Shown: positions 1 through 10,435, counted from the first letter of the stretch. The stretch: DNA of 64,000 bases from Asparagopsis taxiformis (GCA_030407315.1 JALQPE010001860.1:248001-312000); one strand, 5' to 3'. Notes: a model not told the origin generated them from the sequence alone. Numbers and translations are program-made.

Positions 1-185
1 AAAGCGAGACCAAAGGCGAGGACGACTGCATAGCCGACTATGGGTTTGAGAGGGGCCTCTTGGAAAAACCTGGATTGGCACTTATATTCGTAGAGGTTGA
101 AAAAGTTGCGCACGACAGTTGCGGGGTCTGTACAATTGAAATGGACTGCCGAGGGGGAGATGAAGGATGGAGCGGGAGTTGCCAT
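1..185 (-). CDS. Partial small membrane protein (runs off left edge)
   Basis: An open frame on the minus strand starts at an ATG at 185 and leaves the window with no stop, giving 61 visible codons. The visible part has a short polar leader, then an aromatic and basic stretch (VVRNFFNLYEYK), then the start of a hydrophobic helix (PIVGYAVVLAFGLAF). This resembles small single-helix subunits of mitochondrial respiratory or ATP synthase complexes, but I cannot assign it to a family. Two other minus-strand frames are open over the same stretch, so the choice rests on the membrane-helix pattern and the ATG. Only the 5' part is available. Confidence 0.4.
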   Translation of the reverse strand, partial: MATPAPSFISPSAVHFNCTDPATVVRNFFNLYEYKCQSRFFQEAPLKPIVGYAVVLAFGLA

Positions 186-676
186 TCTGCGGGAAGCGTT
201 GCCACGCAGGTGGACTTGGGGTCGAGGGGCAGGTGGATCGCGGTGTGCTTTTGACGGGCGGCGAACGGCGTCTGGCGCGCAGAGGTCGGTTGAGGCTCGG
301 GTTGATGTCGAGTCGAAATGGTTTGTTGTGCGGGTCGGCACGAGTCGCACGTGCAGCAGACTCGAGGTTTAGGGAGAAACAATTGAAAAATGGTTTCTGC
401 GGCATCAGCAGCGTGGCGCGGCACATGATGCATCGTAAGTCTGGGACCAGTCGGACCAGCGATGCGGTTTGAATCAGGGTTCATCAATGCCGCATTGCGG
501 TACAGCGGGGTGTTACAGTGGTATGCTCCAGATCGGATCCGCGGCTCATAATTATTTTTAAAAATACTTTCATTACACTATGCACAAGTAACCCATAATG
601 ACCGTACAAATTTCTTCCACTGTTTTCCGCCAGCGGCAGACGCGTGTCCTCCACACGGGACTCGTCTGCTTCCACA
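186..676. other. Intergenic region
   Basis: It lies between the left-edge partial gene and the 3' end of gamma-glutamyltranspeptidase. Open frames on both strands are GC-rich overlaps with no recognisable protein. An AT-rich stretch near 550-600 is the only other structure. No gene is seen. Confidence 0.5.
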
Positions 677-2989
677 TCAATACGCCGCCGCCTTTCCTAC
701 ACGTCGTGGATCACTCGCCGCGTATATCTTGCCGAAAAGCTCCGCACCAACGCTCCCGTCGGCGCTCGATCTCGCCCGCTGTCGGCGCGACAGCAACGCG
801 TCCGGCGCAATGATCGCCTGTACAGCGCCATGGACGCCTGGCCCCTCCAATTGGTGTCCGTTCTGCTGCAGACGTTCGCACACGCTGTTCCAATAGCTCC
901 AGTCCTCGCCGCCGAGTTCGACGCCTTGTCGTAGCCCCTGCGTCCGCTCGCAACTGCTTCCATTCGCAGATTCAATGGACACCACGTTGGGCACCAATTG
1001 GTGATGAACCCGTGGAGCCGAAATGGCATCTCCCAGCCAGTCGCCAAAGTCGAGTACATTCAGTAATGTCTGTAATACCCCTGAGATCGCTTTAGGACCG
1101 CCTGAACTTCCTAGAATTAGATAGGGTGACGCGCCCTTGAGCACCATCGTGGGACACATAGATGACAAGGCTCGTTTTCCACCTTGCACTTGGTTCTCCT
1201 TGGATGGGTACAGTCCAAATGCATTCACTCGCGTTAGGTCCGTCGAAAATGCATCCATTTGGTCGTTCAAAATTGCCCCGCTACTTTCCGACACGAGTCC
1301 CGCTCCGAATGGCAGGTTGATTGTAGATGTCACTGAGACCGCTAGACCGTTCTTGTCCAAAATACTTACATGCGATGTTCCACCCTCGAGCTTTGACGTG
1401 GATATCTTGTCAGAATAATGCTCAGGCTTGAATGTGCGCGAGTCGTCGATTCGGTAAACGCGATTCAACGCTTCCCGTCGACTCAACATTGCATTCACCT
1501 GTCTTTGAGCTGCAGGTACGAACAATGGGTCTCCAAGCCCCATACGCTCCGCAAACACCCATTTCAATGTCTCGATCAACAGATTATACGTTAGTCCATT
1601 TCGCCCTTTGGACCGGAATTGCAGCGCTGTGATCATATTCAATGCCATTCCAATGCTCGCCCCGCCAGTGCTCGGTAATGGTGCGCCGACGATTTGAAAC
1701 CCTTGATAATATGAGAACAACGGTCTACGCTGCATCACCGTATACGAAGTTATATCTTTCACCGACATCACCCCGCCCGCTTGACGCACTTCCCGCGATA
1801 TGTTACCCGCCAACCCGATATAAAACGCATCCGGACCGCTTTTCGCGACTTGTCTCAACGTTTCTAACAAACGATCATTGACCATTTTATCGCCCTCTTC
1901 CAAAAGCTGCGTTGTATACGTACCATTCTCTTCTCCACCGCCTTTTTTCGGTGTGACACCATGTTCATCCTTATCATTAGCATCGCCGACTGTAGATCCA
2001 TCATTCAGCGAGTCCATAACCCCTCTGCGCACACCGGGAAGCTCGACAGCAGCAGCCGCATCGCTCTCCGCCTGTCTCTTCTTCGTCGCCACCTGCTTTG
2101 TAAAAAGCTTGGACAAAGTCGGTGATGCAAGTATAGTCTCGTTCATCTGCTTTAATTTCACCGCAAGAAAGGCGCCAACTTTAGCTGATTCACCAATCTC
2201 AATCGCTGGGTTCACAACCTCGGACCATTTCAAATTGCCATATTCGCGATGCGCATCGTACAATCCACGCAGCTCACCCGGGACCGCCACAGCCAGTCCG
2301 CCAAACTTGGGCGAGGTAGAATTGCGCTCATACAACGACATATTGGCCGCATAGGGCGCGACCTCTCTGGCGTCGTAGAAAGTCGCCTGCATTCTTTTCT
2401 CATCATACACGAGGATGAACGCTCCACCGCCAATGCCCGACGCAAACGGCGACAAAATGCCCTGACAGAGCATAGTGGCCACCATGGCATCCACCGAATT
2501 TCCCTGCTGATCGCGCATGATGTCCACGCCCAGCTGGCTGCACAACGGATGGTCAGCGGCCACGGCGCCGTTGTGGCCGGAGATCATTGAGGCTGCTTCG
2601 TCGAGATTCGGCGATGTGCCAGGCGGAGTTGGCGCGCGCGGCGCGACGAGGTATAATAGCCATGGTATCGAGAAAACGAATATGCAGAGACTGATGAATC
2701 CACACACGGTTGTGATGTGGCGTAGAGCGACGTCTGGATTTCGTTCGACACGCCAGGATGATGGAATTAGACGCCATAGACGGGCAAATTGAGTGGTTAA
2801 CTGATGCAATATTGTGTGCTGCTCGGCTGCACGATCGGCTGAGGATGTGGAGGCGGATCGTGATGGGGTGTTGGGTACGATGCCGTCCTCGTCAATGTCG
2901 TCTTGTTCCCATTGCTCGTGTGCGGATAGAGAGGTGAGTGGAATGTTTACCTGTGCATCGTTTGCGGTGTGGCGCCGCGACGACTTCAT
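677..2989 (-). CDS. GGT: Gamma-glutamyltranspeptidase, type II membrane protein
   Basis: Gamma-glutamyltranspeptidase cleaves the gamma-glutamyl bond of glutathione at a membrane surface. The protein is about 770 residues from the ATG at 2989; the frame is open a little further but without an ATG. A polar N-terminus is followed by one transmembrane helix near residues 94-115, giving type II topology. The family core follows: GIGGGAFILVYD in the large subunit, and near residue 534 GGTSHVSILD, whose threonine is the expected autocleavage nucleophile (GGTSH). GSSGGP near residue 630 is the oxyanion and binding segment. A low-complexity insert (about residues 295-355, rich in Asp, Gly and Lys) makes it longer than the usual 570. 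The family call is secure; the substrate is inferred. Confidence 0.93.
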   Translation of the reverse strand: MKSSRRHTANDAQVNIPLTSLSAHEQWEQDDIDEDGIVPNTPSRSASTSSADRAAEQHTILHQLTTQFARLWRLIPSSWRVERNPDVALRHITTVCGFISLCIFVFSIPWLLYLVAPRAPTPPGTSPNLDEAASMISGHNGAVAADHPLCSQLGVDIMRDQQGNSVDAMVATMLCQGILSPFASGIGGGAFILVYDEKRMQATFYDAREVAPYAANMSLYERNSTSPKFGGLAVAVPGELRGLYDAHREYGNLKWSEVVNPAIEIGESAKVGAFLAVKLKQMNETILASPTLSKLFTKQVATKKRQAESDAAAAVELPGVRRGVMDSLNDGSTVGDANDKDEHGVTPKKGGGEENGTYTTQLLEEGDKMVNDRLLETLRQVAKSGPDAFYIGLAGNISREVRQAGGVMSVKDITSYTVMQRRPLFSYYQGFQIVGAPLPSTGGASIGMALNMITALQFRSKGRNGLTYNLLIETLKWVFAERMGLGDPLFVPAAQRQVNAMLSRREALNRVYRIDDSRTFKPEHYSDKISTSKLEGGTSHVSILDKNGLAVSVTSTINLPFGAGLVSESSGAILNDQMDAFSTDLTRVNAFGLYPSKENQVQGGKRALSSMCPTMVLKGASPYLILGSSGGPKAISGVLQTLLNVLDFGDWLGDAISAPRVHHQLVPNVVSIESANGSSCERTQGLRQGVELGGEDWSYWNSVCERLQQNGHQLEGPGVHGAVQAIIAPDALLSRRQRARSSADGSVGAELFGKIYAASDPRRVGKAAAY

Positions 2990-3244
2990 GACGTTGGTTA
3001 TGTTCGGACGCACGCTTTACACGAAACGGTATGTTTATTTGTGGAGTTGGATGCAGAGATTTTTGGTGACGCAAATTCAATCATCAGCTCTACTGTACGC
3101 TCTCGTGTGTATGTTGTGTAGTACCGACTGCATCTGTACCTCAGTCAACTCGCAATCTCAAAGGACTCGAACAGCTGTGGTTGTCACACCACAATTGGTT
3201 GCTCTTGCGACACTTGCTCATCATGCCCCTCTCAACATACAAAT

Positions 3245-5224
3245 CTATTTCGAACCGCTCAATAACTTACAGTATGCTCCGTCTCGTTCAACCAAACAAT
3301 CGTGAGTGCCCTGTTCAACAACTTCTCCCTTATCAAACACCAAAATCAACTCGCACTCTTTCACGTTTGCAAGCTGATGTGAAATCAGAATAACCGTCCG
3401 GCTCTTATCGCGCATCAGCTTTTCAATCGTAGCATTCACAACCGCTTCATTCCGTCTATCCAATGCTGAAGTAGGCTCATCCAAAACCACGATGGACGGA
3501 TTCTTCACAAGACATCTCGCAATCATGAGTCTTTGTTGTTCCCCTCCCGAAAGTCTCCTTACCGTGGTATTCAGCCCATCCGGCAGTCGATGAACATACT
3601 CCATCACACCGGCCGCCTCTGCCGCTTCCCGAATTTCATCGTCCGTCGCGTCCGCTCTTCCGTAGCGAATGTTATCTGCCACTGTGCCTGAAATTAGGAA
3701 TGGCTCCTGTGACACTATGCCGATCACGCTTTGTCGCAAGTCACGTAGGTTGTAATTCTCCAGTGGCTTGCCGTCCAGCAAAATTTCACCATTTGTCGGC
3801 TCGTAAAATCGGCTCATCAAAGTGAGAGCCGTTGATTTGCCGCCACCCGATCCACCCACAAACGCAGCAGAGCCGCCGGCAGGGATGGTGAAGTTTATGT
3901 TTTTCAAAACTTCTCTCTCGTTCTCCTGGTATCTAAACGACACATTACGGAACTCAACAGAACCGGCCATGGCGTTGAGACCGGCCCCGAAACCAACGTC
4001 TGCGTACTCGGCCGAAAACTTGCCATAGCGTTCTATCGTTGGTTTGGTATCCAGAATTTCCATTACACGTTCAACAGCGCCTGCTGCACGGACCACTTCG
4101 CCGATACCCGAACTCAACTTTCCAACCGCTGCGGATAGATTACTCGTGTATAGAATGAAGGCCATCATGGACCCCACACTAAGCACGCCAGCCGCAATAA
4201 GACGCCCACCGAAGAGCAAAATTGCACACGTGACAGATGTAAAGATTGCTCGATTCCAACCCTGCAAGATCCCCTCAGCAAGCGCCGATTTGTAACCAAG
4301 TTTCAAAACTTGTTGCACCTTATCATTGTACTGTGACTCGGCAAACGGCTCGCGAGCAAAACTTTTCACGATGCGAATGCCGTTCAACTGCTCACTGGCC
4401 ACCTGGGAAGCGTTAGCAAGCGCACCGCTGAGCGCTTTGGCGAGACTGGACGTTCGATTTCCATAGTAGAATCCGGCAAAGATGCTGAGTGGAACGGTGA
4501 GATAGATGAGAGTGGCCAGACGTGCGCAGAGAACAGAGAGCATGATGGAGGCTACGAGGGTCTCCAATCCACCCTGAAGCATTTTGTTCACATCGGTTGT
4601 CATGACGCGTTGAAGCGCAGATGTATCAGACGAGAGACGGCTCATAAGCTCGCCTGTTGTGGTGCTCTCCAGCGTTGCAACATCTGCACGAACAATGCTG
4701 CTGAATACGCGCCGGCGAAGTGACGAGACGATTCGTTCGCCGGCAACGAGCATGAGGGCGGTCTCAACCATGCGCGCCACAGCGCCAAAAGCATAGACGA
4801 TGAGGAGACGGACGGCGCCGCGGTTGAGTTGAGCGAGGCCCTCCGCGGTGCCGGTGCGATGGAACGAGGAGACGATGTCCAGAACGCGACCGAAGGCGAT
4901 TGGGGTGAGGAGGAGGATAGCGGAGGATAGCAATGCGGCGAGAATTGCAGCTGTTAATGACTTCCATTCAGGAGATATGAGATGGAGTATGCTTGTTGAA
5001 TTTAGCGAGTGTGGTTTGCGAGCTGGGGTTGGTTTTGTGGTTGTTGGTGGCAAGGCAGCTGCTGCTGCACGGGGATATGTGCGCAGTGGCGCTCGATGGT
5101 GGAGTGGGGTTTGCCATGGTGTTTGTCTGGTTCGGAAAGAAGTGATGTGGATGCAATGACGGCCGGTTGTCAATGGAAGGGGTATGGATTGAATGAAAGC
5201 GGCTCTGAGATTGAAATTGAGCAT
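3245..5224 (-). CDS. Half ABC transporter (ABCB type), probably organellar
   Basis: A half-size ABC exporter, one membrane domain plus one ATPase domain, so it should act as a dimer. The ATG at 5224 gives about 659 residues. The N-terminus is basic and rich in Ser, Thr and Pro with no acidic residues, like a mitochondrial or plastid presequence. Six membrane helices occupy about residues 80-350. The ATPase domain has Walker A GGSGGGKST near 458, a Q-loop VSQEPFL, signature LSGGEQQR near 560, Walker B IVVLDEPTSALD near 575 and the H-loop ILISHQ. The pattern fits the ABCB8/ABCB10/Mdl1/TAP-like group. The substrate cannot be told from sequence. The stop lies about 255 bases upstream of the GGT start on the same strand. 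Confidence 0.9.
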   Translation of the reverse strand: MLNFNLRAAFIQSIPLPLTTGRHCIHITSFRTRQTPWQTPLHHRAPLRTYPRAAAAALPPTTTKPTPARKPHSLNSTSILHLISPEWKSLTAAILAALLSSAILLLTPIAFGRVLDIVSSFHRTGTAEGLAQLNRGAVRLLIVYAFGAVARMVETALMLVAGERIVSSLRRRVFSSIVRADVATLESTTTGELMSRLSSDTSALQRVMTTDVNKMLQGGLETLVASIMLSVLCARLATLIYLTVPLSIFAGFYYGNRTSSLAKALSGALANASQVASEQLNGIRIVKSFAREPFAESQYNDKVQQVLKLGYKSALAEGILQGWNRAIFTSVTCAILLFGGRLIAAGVLSVGSMMAFILYTSNLSAAVGKLSSGIGEVVRAAGAVERVMEILDTKPTIERYGKFSAEYADVGFGAGLNAMAGSVEFRNVSFRYQENEREVLKNINFTIPAGGSAAFVGGSGGGKSTALTLMSRFYEPTNGEILLDGKPLENYNLRDLRQSVIGIVSQEPFLISGTVADNIRYGRADATDDEIREAAEAAGVMEYVHRLPDGLNTTVRRLSGGEQQRLMIARCLVKNPSIVVLDEPTSALDRRNEAVVNATIEKLMRDKSRTVILISHQLANVKECELILVFDKGEVVEQGTHDCLVERDGAYCKLLSGSK

Positions 5225-5560
5225 GTTGTTCGGTAACCAAAGTTGTTGGTACAAGACGGTAGAAGGAAGGATAGTGCATTGAAGGTTGTTTGATATACTA
5301 CTTTAATTCAGAGAATTGGGAAGGTCTTAGTCTCCTGGTTTGCGAGCTGGTACTAGAAAAATATCGTACGGTGATAATCGTGCGATAGTGAAAGACATTA
5401 TTGAATTGGCATAACTTGACGATACACAAGTCGTGATATCCAATCTCAGCATTGGGATCAGTTTGAGTGGCCATAATTGGCCACACCTATTTCCCAACTG
5501 ACCGCTGAAGCTTTCCCACTCGCAATATGGTAAAATTGAACAGAAATTCCCCCGTGCCAC

Positions 5561-6199
5561 ATGCCACCGGCCCTCGCATCGCACCTCAGCCCGATCGCAC
5601 CATCAATGGCGTGGAAAGATCTGTTCCGCCGCGTGCAACCAGGCGAGAAGCCACCAGAAGCGCCCGAAGCATTACAAACATGGACGTCGCAGACGCTCTA
5701 CGGGCTACTAGGCGGGATGTTATTCGGCGGCTACGACGGGCTACGTCAGGCGCGCGATGCAACAATTCCCTCACCCAAGCCGACCAATAACGCAAACCAA
5801 CGCGCCGCAATGTTCTTCGTACGCGGCAGTATTCTAACCGGCTCGCGTCTCGGGCTCTTCGCGTCACTATTCTCCGCCACAGCGCTACTGGTCGAACATG
5901 CACGCGACGCACAGGACGTCGCGAACTACGCTGCCGCAGGCGCCCTGACGTGCGGACTGTTCGGCGCCAGCACAGCCGGTCTCGTCGCGCTGGCGCCCTC
6001 CGCCGGCTTTGGCGCCGTCGCGGCCGCCGGCGTCGGATACGTCCGTGAGCGTCTTTCGACGCGCGTGCGCGACGCGTCGCCTCACGAAGATCCCGGCGTG
6101 TGCGTTCGCGAGGTGGTCGAGGGGATGCAGATGGACTTGGAGAACCATCCGATGCGGAAAGAGCATTTGACGCAGGCTTTGCCGACGGATGAAAAGTAA
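5561..6199 (+). CDS. TIMMDC1: Tim17/22/23-family protein, TIMMDC1-like
   Basis: A 212-residue protein from the ATG at 5561; a second in-frame ATG at 5606 (MAWKDLF) is also plausible. The middle has several glycine- and alanine-rich hydrophobic segments (LLGGMLFGGYDGLRQAR, LGLFASLFSATALLVEHAR, YAAAGALTCGLFGASTAGL) spaced as in the Tim17/Tim22/Tim23 fold. The wording GGYDGLRQAR and the overall length are closest to TIMMDC1, an inner-membrane assembly factor of respiratory complex I. The C-terminal tail is polar. The next gene starts only 62 bases downstream on the same strand. A generic Tim17-family translocase subunit is the alternative. Confidence 0.65.
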   Translation: MPPALASHLSPIAPSMAWKDLFRRVQPGEKPPEAPEALQTWTSQTLYGLLGGMLFGGYDGLRQARDATIPSPKPTNNANQRAAMFFVRGSILTGSRLGLFASLFSATALLVEHARDAQDVANYAAAGALTCGLFGASTAGLVALAPSAGFGAVAAAGVGYVRERLSTRVRDASPHEDPGVCVREVVEGMQMDLENHPMRKEHLTQALPTDEK

Positions 6200-6261
6200 T
6201 TTGTTGATTTTTTGGTTTTGAGCGGCCGCGTGTGTTTGCTGCTGGCGTTGGTGTTGTTGAT

Positions 6262-7156
6262 ATGGCGGTCCGCGATTGTCAGAAGGGGTCGTTGGACGCG
6301 TTTCAGGATCTGGATATCTCCTCCCATGACGCCCTGCATGACGCGCAGAGAGTGAAATGCTCCGGGCCGTGTGGGAAGCAGAGAAGGTATTATTGTAGTG
6401 AATGTGTTGTGCCGCTTGTGACACCTGTTGAGGCTGTGCCGCGTCTTCGACTACCGCTCTATGTTGATATTCTGCAGTCTCGTGCTGAGGTTCCTCAACG
6501 AAGTACCGCGCAACATGTACCGCTGCTCGCCCCGGCTCATGCGCATGTCTGGCGTCCGTTTCCAGACTGTGTCGCTGCTTTTCAGCAGCAAGTACTCGAG
6601 GGCGCTGAACAGGGCTCTGTGGCGATATTGTAAGTGCGACAGGACGAGACAAATGTTCCAGTAGATCGTCGTTCATCTAGTTATCATGCAGTCGCACTGA
6701 CAGTTTTGAAATTATGCATCCCGCAGATATCCAGGTGATGGCGCTTTCACACCCGCAGAAGCCCATAAATCACTCCCCAATCTCAAGAGACTGATCGTCA
6801 TCGACGCGTCGTGGACAAAGTCCACCACCCTTATCTCACACCCCTGTCTCGCCGGGCTGCCAAGAGTCGCGCTGCCTCAGGGTGCCGCGTCAAGGTTCTG
6901 GAGATACGCGCCGAAACGAAGCCGACATTCGGAACATTTCAGTCCGGACAAAGTTGCACAGCTCGTCTCCACAGTGGAGGCTGTTCATCGCTTCTGCGAT
7001 GCTTATGGTAGCGCTGCAGGTGCCGCGGATAACTTTGATGATCTCTTATGGTTTTTCTCGTTTCAGCACAGCAGGGTGCGCCAGGTTTACGACGAGGCAC
7101 CTGGCAAGCGGCAGAGAATCATGCGAAAGTCGAAGGGATTACTCGCTCAGTTTTGA
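6262..7156 (+). CDS. DTW-domain tRNA-uridine aminocarboxypropyltransferase
   Basis: Two exons, 6262-6629 and 6727-7156, join across a 97-nt GT-AG intron (donor gtaagt) to give 265 residues. The family forms acp3U in tRNA using the carboxypropyl group of S-adenosylmethionine. Exon 1 carries a Cys cluster (KCSGPCGKQRRYYCSEC) and the LPLYVDIL segment followed by the StAqH-type motif. Exon 2 holds DASW, the D-x-x-W motif that names the family, then SRFWRYAPK and the conserved STVEAVHRFC segment. Neither exon alone contains the whole domain, so the splice is well supported. Open sequence upstream of 6262 has only GTG, so the ATG at 6262 is chosen. Confidence 0.85.
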
Positions 7157-7309
7157 TGTCGATCTCGCATCTGGTCGCTTGTTCTCGATCTCATGATGCA
7201 ATGCAAATGTGTGCAATTTTTTTTGATCTTTGCACCACTCATTCGAGCGTTACATTCTCTTCGACCATTCCCACTTCTCCAGCTCGCGTCCGAAAACACC
7301 CTTCGAACA

Positions 7310-8630
7310 ATGTCTTCAATCCGTAAAAGCCATTCCGCATTTATTTCTACTCCCGCTTTGTTTCGTCACCATCGCTCGCTCCCGATTAACAGTAATGTCG
7401 CGCCTCGAATGAATGCTTCGCCGAGTAGAGATGCCTATACCCTGACACGCAGGTCTCTTCTGGCATCCATTCTGGCAACATCGCTTACCCAGTTGGTTCC
7501 TGACCGCGCTAGTGCAGCAGTCGATATTGATTTGGATAGATTTGGCGATAAGGGTACGCCATATCTTCATCATTGTACTACAGCTTCGAGCACTGAAACT
7601 TGACAGTTCTGACAATTGTTTTTATCCCTATGTTGCCTACTGTGAATCACAGAACTGAAAGTTAGTGCCATTAACAGTAAGTTTCATCCGCTATCACGAA
7701 CCATATCTAGCTCGAAACCAAATTGTTCGTTGGTCTGTTCCAAGTGATTCTAACAAACTATCTACCGACGCTTGCCTATTTGCAATAGAGGTCAAACAAA
7801 ATATCAGAAATGTTCTCACTGAGAAACCTGAGCTTCTTCCATACTTCTTCGAGCTCACGCTCCACGATGCGCTCACTTTCAACCCGGACACAACGGAAGG
7901 AGGCCCGAACGGAAGTCTTCGTCTCGAACTGGAGAGAGATTTCAATAAGGAACTCGCCCCAGCACATGAAGCCATCGAGGCTATTCGCACACTTCAGCGT
8001 GGCGATATGAGCTATGCCGATACATGTGCGTTTGCAGGTGCAGTCGCAGTAGAAGTAACGGGTGGTCCTCGCATCGTCATTCAATTGGGGCGCGAAGACG
8101 CCAAGTCGGCCGATCCGGAATGGAAAACCAACTTTTACAAACCAGGCGCAAATGCTGCTGAATTGAAAGAAGCTTTCAATGCTGCTGGTCTGGATGGTGC
8201 TCGCGACGTTGTGCTCTTCCACGGCGCTATCGGTTCCCTGAATGATATTGGTCAGAGCAGAGCTGCCAAGTTGAAGGCATCTGCCATTGACGATGATGAT
8301 GACGATGAAGTCGATGATCTTGATGATGTCACATATGGGAGAGTTCAGAGCAAGAAGCGCGGGCCCGTCTTGGTTTCTTCCAATGTTTCGCAGCTGACGC
8401 TGGGTGGGCAGAAGTTTAGCAATGCGTATCTCAACGCCATCCTCAAGACTAAGAATCCGTCGGAGCTTTCGCAGCGAGATCAGGTCATTCTTGGCGACAA
8501 CGAAATGGTTGCGGAGGTGCAAAAGTATGCAGGCAACAACTCCAAGTTCAGCACGGATATGGCAAACTTGTTCCAGAAGATGTCCTTGCTTGGTAGTTCG
8601 TTTGAATCACTCAAACTGGAAGACAAGTAA
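7310..8630 (+). CDS. TL29/APX4-like thylakoid-lumen pseudo-peroxidase
   Basis: Three exons, 7310-7553, 7653-7676 (24 nt) and 7789-8630, give 369 residues. The leader is bipartite: a Ser/Arg-rich transit region, then a twin-arginine signal TRRSLLASILATSLTQL ending ASAAVD, which predicts transfer to the thylakoid lumen by the Tat route. The body follows the class I peroxidase pattern (GGPNGSLRLE, VAVEVTGGPRIV, LGREDA). The distal segment reads ELTLHDA where ascorbate peroxidase has RLAWHSA, so the catalytic Arg and the Trp are gone; the proximal SGGHT motif is replaced by FHGAIGS. This matches plant TL29 (APX4), which is not an active peroxidase. An acidic run (DDDDDDEVDDLDD) near residue 240 is an addition. 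Donors are gtacgc and gtaagt; intron 2 has a CTAAC branch-like site. Confidence 0.78.
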
Positions 8631-8766
8631 ATGGGTAGTGGAGGTGTTGTGAAATAGTTACATTTACTGCACATTGAGAATCGGTGTACCCTGTACTGAC
8701 TCAAGGACCGTTTCCCTAGTTTCCATGAGTGATCCGAAAGTTCATCGCTGCCAACATGGAGGTCAG

Positions 8767-9747
8767 TCACCCAAAGTAAGAGTTCATTACAAATATGCAC
8801 ATGTTGAACTTGAATAGACACGCTATGATGAATACAACTGCGACGACGGCAATTGGATATAAGAACACTGTTGTATGTTGTAGAAATGGAAGTACGTCGT
8901 AGCCAAGAAATGTCACGTAGAGGTAGTAGCAAAACGCGACAGCGTATGTCACGTTTGCCAAGAGCGTAAACACAAAACCTTCTCGCAGAAACAACATGAG
9001 CAACGAGTACTGGATCACGTAGAGTAGAATGAAAAATGGGAAGAAGGAATTGCAATGAATGTCAAAGGAATACAACCATTCGACCTTTTGATCCGTCGTA
9101 TGGCTTCCGAGGTTTTCTACCAGCAAATACTGGTTAGCCAAATACCATCCGAGTGTTGCGGCTAAGACACCTACCAGTCCAAAGTCTACGACGACCGCGT
9201 ACAAGATACCCTTCAAAAACCCACCCATACTTCTGTGAAAAGCAATCGTAAACCCCAGTGCCGCGATCGCCATAAAGTACACCATGATTGCAACAAACGC
9301 CGGATCTGAAGGCAGCACGAAAGAATGACGATAACCAAAGGTTAGAACGATCGGAATCTCTGCCTACTCAAGTGTGATCAACCCGCCCAGCGCAGCGGCA
9401 CTTACCATCTCTTGCCCACTGGTTTTTTGTTTGCTTATGATATTTTGTCGTTCGATAGACGCGCGATGGAGCGATGCACAAGTAGAGCATTTGCCACAGC
9501 GTGTAATCGATATCCATTTGTGGATACTGGAAAAAGCGGCGAACATATTCAGGCAATTGAACCGAGCTACCGACAACCTATGTACAACTCGCAGCGCAAG
9601 CACGTTGTGGAACAATTAGCGACACCGAAGTCGCAGCGATAGACAGGCTGAACGGAGATCGCTTGATGAGTGTACAATCATTCTGATGAAACGTACCGAA
9701 CTTGTCGCGCTCTTCGCGCCGTACAATGGTAAGCTGATGCTCGACAT
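8767..9747 (-). CDS. UNC50: UNC50/Gmh1 family Golgi membrane protein
   Basis: Three exons on the minus strand, 9747-9697 (51 nt), 9577-9406 (172 nt) and 9305-8767, give 253 residues. Exon 2 encodes QMDIDYTLWQMLYLCIAPS followed by VYRTTKYHKQTKNQWARD. Exon 3 continues in frame as DPAFVAIMVYF, rebuilding the family signature NQWARDDPAF. Five or more hydrophobic helices follow, ending FIIACLFKFNMCIFVMNSYFG. UNC50/Gmh1 proteins are integral Golgi or inner nuclear membrane proteins linked to receptor assembly and Arf-GEF recruitment. The exon 2/3 splice (intron 9306-9405, donor gtaagt) is secure. Exon 1 (MSSISLPLYGAKSATSS) rests on splice signals and reading phase only. Confidence 0.86.
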
Positions 9748-10435
9748 TTGGGGAATCGAACCAAGGTGAACGAGCTTTGTCGCAAATCGACGCTGATGTG
9801 AACACACTGTGCGTCGTGTGTGCTGCAGCAAGGGATGCGGTGGTTGCGTCAATTACGACGCGCAAGTAGCGCCTGGCGAAATGAGATTGTTTTCAGCGGC
9901 GTTCACTCAAGTCTTGTTGGCATGGCATGCATAAACGGAGCGGTTGAATCGCGAGTGTGTCGCGGAAAGATTGGCAAAGTTCGCTTACAACTGGGTATCC
10001 AAGAAGCGTCTATGCCAGGCAGTTACAGTAATCCAAGTTGTCATCCATATACGGAAATATCAAATTTCACATATCTGCAATTTACGGCTCAGCTCGGCAA
10101 ACAGCCTTCGTGGCTTGAAACGTACTTCTGATAGAAACTTGGACGACTCAGCTTGTTCGGGTATTGATCAAAACCAGTCCTTTGTTAATGTTCCTGGAAT
10201 GCCATGTGAATGTTACTCTTGTTTCTGTCATGCAATAATTTCACGCCAGATCTAGGTCGGATTTAATTACATGGCGTTACCTCCATCTTCTTGGCAGGTA
10301 TTTCTGTACTTGCTCCATTCGGTTACGCTTGAAATTTCGTCAACTTCTGCTTGGAAATCTTATTCAAGCGCCGGCTAAAACATGCCGGAACTGAAGGAGT
10401 AAAGCTAGAACACTACTCGGGCTGCACACACAAGG
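9748..10435. other. Divergent intergenic region
   Basis: This separates the start of UNC50 (minus) from the start of the ARM-repeat gene (plus) and should hold both promoters. Two overlapping plus-strand open frames (to about 10255) have no recognisable domain and odd composition. No gene or clear promoter element is seen. Confidence 0.5.

Noticed and set aside
5885..6676. 263-codon minus-strand open frame across the TIMMDC1-like and DTW genes
   Set aside because: Overlaps two recognised genes on the opposite strand; sequence is low-complexity His/Gln/Arg.
7776..8522. 248-codon minus-strand open frame within the TL29-like gene
   Set aside because: Antisense to a clearly recognised peroxidase-fold frame; no recognisable content.
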